NCBI GenBank assembly: GCA_025769875.1
Contig: JAGFNK010001368.1
Coordinates: 1 to 10,160, forward strand
DNA: 10,160 bases
Source of the DNA: Russula earlei
Taxonomy: Eukaryota > Basidiomycota > Agaricomycetes > Russulales > Russulaceae
Reading direction: 5' to 3'
Part shown: positions 1-6,073 of the stretch, in pieces
Numbering within the stretch: the stretch's first letter is position 1
Layout: each line of letters begins with the position of its first letter
Position numbers and translations under genes: made by a program
Notes under the pieces: generated by a model
What the model saw: only the letters and a program-made list of their open reading frames with translations
Told to the model about the DNA's origin: nothing
Databases searched by the model: none

Positions 1-433
1 AAGCCTGAAACTTAACACAAGCAAGTTTATGCCTCTGTAGTCCTATTGGATGGTACCGAAGAGTCTAGAATAGTCCCAGGTCTTTGTAATCGACCCTGTA
101 CACTGTATATAAGCCCCAATGAAGCATGGCAGTCGTCAGACTGTCCATTTGTGATACTCTCATCTTCCTGGGTACTCCCCTGCGACCGCTCAGTTTAAAG
201 ACTCCCCTCGCTTCCAAGGTACTCTTCTACGACCGCCTTGTTCAAAGCCCCTTCGTTGCACTGGCTTCTAACCTTCGCCTTTGCCTCCAGTTACACGTAC
301 CAGTCCCCATCTGGTACATCTTAGTCATTTGGCTCGTCCTCTTGTTCAACGCTGCCTACGCCGCGTACCATCTGTTCCGACCCTTGCCCACCTGCTCCTG
401 AGTCCACACGGATCAGCAGTACGTGTCTTGACA
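1..433 (-). repeat. LTR-A copy 1, inverted, truncated by the window edge
   Basis: The reverse complement matches the first 433 bases of the two complete LTR-A copies at 2924 and 8115, with only scattered mismatches by eye. On the minus strand it begins TGTCAAGACA at 433 and runs towards position 1, where the window stops about halfway through the LTR. It includes the conserved TATATA box (106-111, minus strand) and the hairpin with arms GTACCAG/CTGGTAC (298-318). The five bases beyond its end, TCTGG (434-438), should be the target duplication if this is a separate insertion, but the partner lies outside the window. It could be another solo LTR or the end of a full element. Open frames across it are antisense to the LTR and are not genes. 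Confidence 0.9.
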
Positions 434-479
434 TCTGGACAGTCTGTCATCATCCCTGTATTGACCAGCCAACGCTCAA

Positions 480-1403
480 GTGTCCACTCCTAACTCCCCC
501 ACCTTGGTTAACACTTCCTTGCGCCTCCCTTCTCCTCTGCAACCTACCCCACGCACTGCCCTTCGCATCCTCACTGAAGACATCGACCCGGTCGATACAT
601 CCTCACCCCTCAGCATCTTATACTCCCCAACAGCCCCACCATCGTCTCCCAACATTCCCCAGCCTATCCCAGGCGACTTTGTCCCCATCGGCACTCCCCC
701 TCCTGCGCAGAATGAGCAACAGCAAGCGGACCGTCCTCCCTTGCCTGAAGGCTTCCTTGACCGTCCCCCTTGCACAGCATTTCGCTTCCATCCACACCAG
801 TACTTCGTCCTCCCTACCACCAATCGTCGCCAGGAGCAGTGGCGTCCCCTCCACGACCTGAACCACCAAGACTACCTCGGACGCATCCCTACTTCAGACC
901 AACTTGCTCGTCGCGCGTTCACAGACACCTTCACCACCGCCTTTCGTGCATGCATCGTCCACACTTTTGCGGTCGAACCCTCCAACACTGCCCTTGCCAC
1001 CCAGTACAATCTCACCCCCTTCGGCATCTGCTCCAACGTCGGGATATACGCCCCGGACGCTGACTTTCCCCTTGGACGCATCGCATACATTTTTAACACC
1101 TCGTTATTTAGGAAATTACTTACCTTGCCTGCTATTTACCGCCCTGCTTACGATGGCTCGTTTTGCTTATCTATCGTACATGACTTCTTGGACGGACGTC
1201 TCGCTTTCGCATACGGCTACTTACACTTCGAGGAGAACAGTAACCGTGTATCCCTACGTCACTATTCGACTTACACAGTCGACACCATCCGCTTTAGCCC
1301 CCAGCTACTTCGCTTTTGCTTTACGCCTCGTATTCCCCTTAACCCTCTCGAAATAATTGAGAGGTACCAGCTCGAAACCATAGATCTTGCGCACGGTTCT
1401 TAA
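480..1403 (+). CDS. ORF1: Met-less upstream ORF, proline-rich N-terminus, unknown
   Basis: The frame is open from 465 to the TAA at 1401-1403, about 310 codons, with no in-frame ATG; the nearest upstream in-frame stop is at 462-464. Position 480 is a GTG and unlikely to be a eukaryotic start. The reading may begin at a non-AUG codon, or at a 3' splice site (CAG at 466-468 or AAG at 478-480, after a TTGAC branch-like motif at 461-465). Codons favour C in the third position, so it looks like real coding sequence. The first ~95 residues are rich in Pro and Ser/Thr. The rest is globular-looking, with FLDRP followed by an aromatic patch, and many Tyr, Phe and His. I recognise no domain. Context points to an accessory retroelement protein, or a gag-like relic. 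Confidence 0.6.
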   Translation: MSTPNSPTLVNTSLRLPSPLQPTPRTALRILTEDIDPVDTSSPLSILYSPTAPPSSPNIPQPIPGDFVPIGTPPPAQNEQQQADRPPLPEGFLDRPPCTAFRFHPHQYFVLPTTNRRQEQWRPLHDLNHQDYLGRIPTSDQLARRAFTDTFTTAFRACIVHTFAVEPSNTALATQYNLTPFGICSNVGIYAPDADFPLGRIAYIFNTSLFRKLLTLPAIYRPAYDGSFCLSIVHDFLDGRLAFAYGYLHFEENSNRVSLRHYSTYTVDTIRFSPQLLRFCFTPRIPLNPLEIIERYQLETIDLAHGS

Positions 1404-1415
1404 AAAGTAAGAACC
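1395..1415 (+). other. Hairpin spanning the ORF1 stop codon
   Basis: Perfect 8-bp arms, GGTTCTTA (1395-1402) and TAAGAACC (1408-1415), enclose a 5-nt loop. The TAA stop of ORF1 sits at the loop edge. The right arm overlaps GTAAGA (1407-1412), which looks like a fungal 5' splice site. Any function in termination, recoding or splicing is inference. Confidence 0.5.
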
Positions 1416-1431
1416 ACCCTTGTAACGCTTC

Positions 1432-1453
1432 AATAAAGATCGAATAAAGATCC
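1432..1453 (+). repeat. 11-bp tandem duplication with AATAAA (polyA-like) motifs
   Basis: AATAAAGATCG (1432-1442) is followed directly by AATAAAGATCC (1443-1453), giving two AATAAA motifs 11 bp apart just after ORF1, followed by a T-rich run. This could be a polyadenylation signal or part of the 69-bp spacer between ORF1 and ORF2, which share a frame. The spacer contains two in-frame stops (1401 and 1434). Confidence 0.5.
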
Positions 1454-2390
1454 TTTTCTTGTTTTAACTAAAGTGCCTCGCGAATACGCCTTAGAAGAAG
1501 ACGAAGAAGAAGACGCTATCACTCGACACGTCTTAAACTTAAATCATTATCGAACTTGGACCTCCGTCGCGTTCCCTGTCACTACGTTAACCAACTTGCA
1601 CGACGTACCAGAAATAGAACCACCCCACGAAGACTTTCCTCACCTCATTGTTAAAGAGTTCCTTGGAGTCTTACCTTTTGGACAGCTCTTAAGCCACGAC
1701 GAACACGCACTATACCTTGAAACCCTTAGTCGACTTCTACCACCAGCACGACAACAACTATTATATTGGCACCTTGCTCAAGCAAAGAACATCCAAGGAC
1801 AACCAGTTGACTACCAATCCTTACGCACCAGTGAATTAAACCTCTGGACCAGAGTCATTCAACCACGCCACCACATCATTATCCACTCCTTGAGAACAGG
1901 ATACCGCTTATTCTACTTAGCTTGGACATACATCAGCTACTATCGCCTCACTGTCCAGTTCTACCACCTACGCCTCAACAGAATACAAAGGGAAAACCAA
2001 TCTTACATCCAACTTGCTGTTGTACCAGGAATACACAACACCTTCGATTGGGAAACTAACTGTTGGCTATACGACGCAGACTACAATCAACCTTGGGCAA
2101 TTACCAGCCCAGACGCCTCATATACTGGTCCTCCTGCATACTATTCTGTCCCAGCAATCCTAGAAGCCTCGAGTCTTGCCCCTCGACCCCTCACACCGAT
2201 CCAAACCACTGTCCCAACTAGCCAGGAACGTTGGTCTGCCAGTACAGAAGATACCGAGTCAAATCCCTGGACAGCAAGGTGTAACTGCAAAACAGAGTAT
2301 TGCACGTGCAACTTTCGGCCAGATACACCTCCTACTCCTGATGGAATTACCCTGTGGACGCCAGGCGACTACCACCTCCCCATTCGATAG
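1437..2390 (+). CDS. ORF2: Met-less upstream ORF with acidic N-terminus and C-terminal Cys cluster
   Basis: The frame is open from 1437 to TAG at 2388-2390, about 317 codons, in the same frame as ORF1. It has no in-frame ATG; the GTG at 1473 is the first near-start codon, but its use is doubtful. Features in order: an acidic stretch near the N-terminus (EEDEEED), a middle rich in Leu, Tyr, His and Trp, a Ser/Thr/Pro-rich linker, then a cysteine cluster C-x-C-x4-C-x-C at 2280-2309 that could bind a metal. The + strand contains no ATG in any frame from 1183 to 2340. ORF3 overlaps its end in the -1 frame. I do not recognise the family. It may be the continuation of ORF1 through splicing or recoding, or a separate protein. 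Confidence 0.6.
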   Translation, partial: RSNKDPFLVLTKVPREYALEEDEEEDAITRHVLNLNHYRTWTSVAFPVTTLTNLHDVPEIEPPHEDFPHLIVKEFLGVLPFGQLLSHDEHALYLETLSRLLPPARQQLLYWHLAQAKNIQGQPVDYQSLRTSELNLWTRVIQPRHHIIIHSLRTGYRLFYLAWTYISYYRLTVQFYHLRLNRIQRENQSYIQLAVVPGIHNTFDWETNCWLYDADYNQPWAITSPDASYTGPPAYYSVPAILEASSLAPRPLTPIQTTVPTSQERWSASTEDTESNPWTARCNCKTEYCTCNFRPDTPPTPDGITLWTPGDYHLPIR

Positions 2391-2918
2391 ATCTGGCTCC
2401 TCGACACAGAAGACGCGCATCGTCCCAACGACCCCCAGAGAGAGAAACAGTTCCCAACGCAAGAGGATTTCTTGTAGAAAGACCACTACCTCCTACCCCT
2501 CCTGACGCTTACTTACCCTTGTTTACCAATCGCATTCCTACCCCCGTGATACCTATCCAACCCTTTGCATCACCCCTTGTTGAATCCCCTGATAGTGCCG
2601 ATCTTAGAAACACTGATTTACACTGCTATTTACCAGAACAATCCTTCTTAGCATTAAACTTACCTACGCGTTCAAGGAGAGAGTTAATTGAATTCAAGAG
2701 CTATTGTACCCAAGCTTGGCATCAACGATTGACACACTTTATAGTTTACAAACACCCTATCAAGGAAATAAGCGACTTTGCCATCTCCCCAGCAGAATTC
2801 GAAGGATATCTGTGGAAAACCCGAGTAGTCCTAACACAAAGCACCATCACTGAGGAATACTCCCGAATCCAGTTAAAGAAACATCAAGGAAGACCCGACT
2901 CCATTCGACTAAAACCAG

Positions 2919-2923
2919 CCTAC
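2919..2923. other. Target-site duplication CCTAC (left)
   Basis: CCTAC directly precedes the TGTCAAG start of the solo LTR and is repeated directly after its end at 3753-3757. A 5-bp duplication is normal for LTR-retroelement integration. Confidence 0.93.
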
Positions 2924-3039
2924 TGTCAAGACATGTACTGCTGATCCGTGTGGACTCAGGAGCAGGTGGGCAAGGGTCGGAACAGATGGTACGCGGCGTA
3001 GGCAGCGTTGAACAAGAGGACGAGCCAAATGACTAAGAT

Positions 3040-3060
3040 GTACCAGATGGGGACTGGTAC
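3040..3060 (+). other. Conserved hairpin in LTR-A
   Basis: Arms GTACCAG (3040-3046) and CTGGTAC (3054-3060) flank a 7-nt loop. Both arms are unchanged in the other copies (298-318 and 8231-8251), although a base in the loop varies. Its role is unknown. Confidence 0.5.
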
Positions 3061-3245
3061 GTGTAACTGGAGGCAAAGGCGAAGGTTAGAAGCCAGTGCG
3101 ACGAGGGGGCTTTAAACAAGGCAGTCGTAGAAGAGTACCTTGGAAGCGAGGGGAGTCTTTAAACTGAGCGGTCGCAGGGGAGTACCCAGGAAGATGAGAG
3201 TATCACAAATGGACAGTCTGACGACTGCCATGCTTCATTGGGGCT

Positions 3246-3251
3246 TATATA
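3246..3251 (+). promoter_or_regulatory. TATA box of LTR-A copy 2
   Basis: TATATA, about 320 bp into the LTR and conserved in all three copies (8437-8442; 106-111 on minus). It is the likely core promoter marking the U3/R side of the LTR. The transcription start is not determined. Confidence 0.6.
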
Positions 3252-3387
3252 CAGTGTACAGGGTCGATTACAAAGACCTGGGACTATTCTAGACTCTTCG
3301 GTACCATCCAATAGGACTACAGAGGCATAAACTTGCTTGTGTCAAGTTTCAGGCTTACTGAGCGCATTACTGATCATTGTGGAGCGA

Positions 3388-3488
3388 TGACATCATTATG
3401 ATGTCACTGTGGAGCGCTTAGTGAGCCTATGAGGTCACTGTGGAGTCGCTCAGTCAGCTATGATGTCATTGGAGCCTGGATGACGTCA
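3388..3488 (+). promoter_or_regulatory. Array of CRE/ATF-like TGANNTCA motifs in tandem repeats
   Basis: Five palindromic-type octamers occur: TGACATCA (3388), TGATGTCA (3399), TGAGGTCA (3430), TGATGTCA (3461) and TGACGTCA (3481). The last is the consensus CRE/ATF bZIP site. The sites at 3399, 3430 and 3461 are exactly 31 bp apart and sit in 31-bp tandem units that also share CTGTGGAG. The array lies about 140-240 bp downstream of the TATA box. It may bind bZIP regulators, or may be a decayed tandem repeat. The copy at 8579-8680 keeps four of the five. Confidence 0.55.
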
Positions 3489-3752
3489 GATGATTTATGC
3501 AACAGTTTCTAAGAGTTTGTGCCACTGTTTCGGGTCCTTGGTGGCTGAGTGGCCATGTGGCTGCCACGCGATGATTACCCGATTAGGAAACGGGTGCCTG
3601 GTCGAGTTATAGTGCCTTTGCAATAGTGATATCTTGCACTGCAGGGGGAATAGCCCAGAAAACGGAAGGGAGTTGGTAATGCAAAATGAGAGAGGTCTCT
3701 CTTGAGTGAAATAGGACCATCTACGGTCATGACTTGGCCTTGGTTCGTAACA

Positions 3753-3757
3753 CCTAC
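3753..3757. other. Target-site duplication CCTAC (right)
   Basis: It matches the CCTAC at 2919-2923. Element sequence resumes at 3758 with ORF3 still in frame. Confidence 0.93.
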
Positions 3758-3812
3758 ACCATTGCATATCCTTGGAACAACGGCCATTGGACTATAACTG
3801 TCGTCTAGATCT

Positions 3813-5321
3813 ATGAGCACTAGGCGAGACATCACTGACGAAGAAGAAAATCTAATCCCACTCCTATTTGAAAACCTCAGTTACGACACTCAGGATCACT
3901 GTTACCGAGGAAGATTTGCGAGTACACCTATTATCAACCACGGGAATCTCTCGGACCCTTGGATATACGAAGACGACAACGACGAAGTTACCACCGAACA
4001 ACTTAAAGCGGCAGCCCCAGGAGCAGAAAACGTTCAAGACTTCAACCCCTATAACTATACAGGCCTCTTCCTAGACAGACCAGTCAAGTGGAGCCGTTCT
4101 AGAAAACATTGGGTTTACTATAACAACCGAGAAGTCGATTTTACAGCCAGAACACCTCAAGAAGTTACCGCTATCCTAGGAACTGCTCAGAGCACTCGAA
4201 GCACCACTCCAGGACCTTCCACTCGGCGTAATACTCAACAACCCACTCCACATACAGTTAGCAACGTACCACAGACAGTCCCTCGAACACTCACTCCAAC
4301 TAGAATCCAGTTACAAGGTCCAGCTCCACCTATTGTTACGACTGCAACAACTCAGAACCCTACCATGTCAAGTAATCCACGTCTTGTCGGGACTGCCCCA
4401 GAACCCTTTGATGGAAAAGCCGACAATGCAGAAGCCTTTTGGGCAGCCTTGGCCAATTACTACTACATCAATGGCGACTCTTTTACAGACGAAAGCAAGA
4501 AAGTTGCCGCGGCACTAACCCACTTTAAAGTAGGAACACCCGCTGGAGCATGGGCTAGAGAACAAACTACTAAGGCCATGGCTCGTACTATAGCCGACTA
4601 TGGATCATGGGATGATTTCAAGAAAGCCTTTGCCGATCACTTTATCCCTGCAGAAGCAGAATTAGCCTCCGCTAACACCATGCACACTTATTACCAAGGG
4701 AAACTACCATTTAATGAATGGTATCAGAAATGGTCGCACCATGCATCACGAGCTACCACCGATGAAAGAACAAAGATGTACGCATTCAGGAAGAACATTA
4801 ACCCAGCCCTACATCAGAAAATACTAGGGATCACGCCGACACCAACTACACTTGCAGCCCTTGTCAAAGCAGCACGAGAATTTGACAACCTTTTCCACCT
4901 GTACAACTCCACTGCTTTTCGAGGAGGACGCTCTGTGCGCGCCCGAGGATTAAACACTCAAGGATCAGACAATCCATTGGAAATTAACTTGTATCAAGGA
5001 GAACCCAATGAACGACCCTGGGAATCCAGAAGTGAAAGGAAACCCCTCACAGACGCAGAGAAAGAGTTTCGACGCAAGAACAATCTCTGTTATTATTGTG
5101 GAAAGAAGAACCATATGGCAAATCAATGTAGAGCAAAGAAAGCAGCCCAAGGACGCCAACGACAAGGATCTCGCCCCCAAACAGTCAGAGCTACAACCAT
5201 CCAAGATGAAAACATCGAACCTGCGCAAGAAGAACCCGTTCCTGTTGCATCACTAACAACTTGGAGAGAAACACTTGCGGACTCGATCCTCCGCCCCAGA
5301 TCTGCTCCCATGGATTTTTAA
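3813..5321 (+). CDS. gag: Gag polyprotein (capsid + CCHC nucleocapsid)
   Basis: Intact 502-residue ORF starting at ATG 3813, the first in-frame ATG. It forms the retroelement particle and binds the RNA genome. Residues 1-~115 are an acidic and aromatic N-terminal region containing FLDRP. About 116-185 is a Ser/Thr/Pro/Gln linker. About 190-360 is a Ty3-type capsid (Retrotrans_gag) domain, beginning near EPFDGKADNAEAFW. A CCHC zinc knuckle, C-x2-C-x4-H-x4-C, lies at residues 426-439 (5088-5129), followed by a basic/Gln-rich tail. The size fits fungal gypsy Gags with an added N-terminal region. The stop codon overlaps the pol start (TAATG). It follows the end of ORF3 by only 4 nt. No internal break is seen, so gag is the best-preserved gene here. 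Confidence 0.92.
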   Translation: MSTRRDITDEEENLIPLLFENLSYDTQDHCYRGRFASTPIINHGNLSDPWIYEDDNDEVTTEQLKAAAPGAENVQDFNPYNYTGLFLDRPVKWSRSRKHWVYYNNREVDFTARTPQEVTAILGTAQSTRSTTPGPSTRRNTQQPTPHTVSNVPQTVPRTLTPTRIQLQGPAPPIVTTATTQNPTMSSNPRLVGTAPEPFDGKADNAEAFWAALANYYYINGDSFTDESKKVAAALTHFKVGTPAGAWAREQTTKAMARTIADYGSWDDFKKAFADHFIPAEAELASANTMHTYYQGKLPFNEWYQKWSHHASRATTDERTKMYAFRKNINPALHQKILGITPTPTTLAALVKAAREFDNLFHLYNSTAFRGGRSVRARGLNTQGSDNPLEINLYQGEPNERPWESRSERKPLTDAEKEFRRKNNLCYYCGKKNHMANQCRAKKAAQGRQRQGSRPQTVRATTIQDENIEPAQEEPVPVASLTTWRETLADSILRPRSAPMDF

Positions 5322-5323
5322 TG
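5319..5323 (+). promoter_or_regulatory. TAATG stop/start overlap at gag-pol junction
   Basis: The gag stop TAA (5319-5321) shares its last A with an ATG (5321-5323) in the pol frame. UAAUG is known from termination-reinitiation in influenza B virus M RNA and SART1-type non-LTR elements. The frames also overlap by 112 nt (5210-5321), with a T5 run just before the stop, so a -1 frameshift remains an alternative. Confidence 0.6.
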
Positions 5324-6073
5324 GGACCCCCTTCTGCACCGAGAAGGGACGCGGTCCAAATCAGTACGATACAAAGAGAAATCAATTACCCCAAGGTTTT
5401 TACCAAGAATATTCGCTCCCCATCTATTGCCTTGAAAGTTACCTTAGTGGGGAAGACAAGTGGCAAAGAAATCGGTGCAAGAGCCCTGCTTGACAGTGGA
5501 GCAGAAGGAATGATAATCCACGAACGATTCGCACAAAGACACCATCTGCACCTCCGAACTATGATCAAACCATTGCCAGCACAAAACGTAGATGGAACAC
5601 AAAATGCCAATGGACTAATACGCTTTAGTACTATCCAGAGACTCCGCATTCAAGCGCATACAGGCGCTACTCATGACGAACAAGCGGAATTCCTTGTCAC
5701 TAACATTGGAGACCATGACATCATCTTAGGAACAGATTGGCTACGACACCACAATCCCGATATCGATTGGGCAAACGACACAATCACACTGAGGAATTGC
5801 CCCCGAACCTGTCTTACCACGCATCCAAGCATAACCATTGCATCTGCATCTGGAACGCGGAATTACCAAATACAAGCGCTTACTTTCCCTGAAGAAGAAG
5901 AACCTGAGTTTGCAAATATTGCTGCACTAATCTTCCCAGATACTGAAGGACCATTGAACCCATGTGTGGACGAACAGATCTACAATGCATTCAGACCAGT
6001 GACGATCAGCATAAGAGCCAAATCAACCAGCAACGAAACTAGCCCATGCAGAAACGCCCCCCCAAGACATTAG
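5321..6073 (+). CDS. pol: Pol, part 1: retropepsin-like aspartic protease
   Basis: The frame is -1 relative to gag. I take the ATG at 5321 because it overlaps the gag stop. The protease matures Gag and Pol by cleavage. The active-site motif LLDSGA (catalytic Asp at residue 58, codon 5492-5494) is followed by the family's second conserved block, IILGTDWL, about 80 residues later, which precedes the HHNPDIDW segment typical of Ty3/gypsy proteases. An acidic linker then leads towards RT. This frame stops at 6071-6073, after a C7 run where the RT frame takes over. As one Pol polyprotein with RT it needs a -1 change there. Whether that is programmed or a mutation is open. Confidence 0.88.
   Translation: MGPPSAPRRDAVQISTIQREINYPKVFTKNIRSPSIALKVTLVGKTSGKEIGARALLDSGAEGMIIHERFAQRHHLHLRTMIKPLPAQNVDGTQNANGLIRFSTIQRLRIQAHTGATHDEQAEFLVTNIGDHDIILGTDWLRHHNPDIDWANDTITLRNCPRTCLTTHPSITIASASGTRNYQIQALTFPEEEEPEFANIAALIFPDTEGPLNPCVDEQIYNAFRPVTISIRAKSTSNETSPCRNAPPRH

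Larger units (their letters stand above)
2924..3752 (+). repeat. Solo LTR-A copy 2, complete, 829 bp
   Basis: It starts TGTCAAGACA and ends GTTCGTAACA, so it has the TG...CA ends of an LTR. It is flanked on both sides by CCTAC, and no gag or pol of its own is attached, which makes it a solo LTR. It is about 97.7% identical by eye to the copy at 8115-8944 (19 substitutions and one 1-base indel). It contains a TATATA box at 3246-3251, a hairpin at 3040-3060, and an array of TGANNTCA motifs at 3388-3488. It brings more than a dozen ATGs into a leader that otherwise has almost none, so its insertion would be expected to block scanning to gag as well as split ORF3. Confidence 0.95.
2342..3808 (+). 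pseudogene. ORF3: Met-less upstream ORF, split by a solo LTR
   Basis: The frame is open from 2342 (after TGA at 2339-2341), with no ATG before the LTR. It runs to 2923, where the solo LTR inserts; the reading then picks up a few LTR-coded residues and stops at 2944. LTR plus one target duplication is 834 bp, a multiple of three, so the same frame resumes at 3758 and ends at TAG 3806-3808. That makes about 210 codons in total, ending 4 nt before the gag ATG. The N-terminal third is rich in Arg and Pro; the rest has mixed helical character. It overlaps ORF2 by 49 nt in the -1 frame, so an ORF2-ORF3 fusion by frameshift or splicing is possible. A GFL..(E)RP..TNR pattern resembles part of ORF1. 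No known domain is recognised. Confidence 0.55.

Noticed and set aside
126..401. 91-residue open frame at the left end
   Set aside because: It lies antisense in the LTR-A copy and has no sign of coding.
476..823. Minus-strand open frame opposite ORF1
   Set aside because: It is a shadow of ORF1; the + frame has the codon bias.
1..3356. A DNA transposon with 433-bp terminal inverted repeats
   Set aside because: The inverted repeats are parts of LTR-A; the right one continues to a full 829-bp LTR with its own CCTAC duplication, and no transposase is seen between them.
3495..3767. Minus-strand open frames in LTR-A (also near 8687-8947)
   Set aside because: They repeat only because the LTR repeats; no protein signature and no conserved start.
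3753..3800. Primer-binding site after LTR-A copy 2
   Set aside because: The bases right after the LTR are its target duplication and then ORF3 codons, not a tRNA-complementary site.
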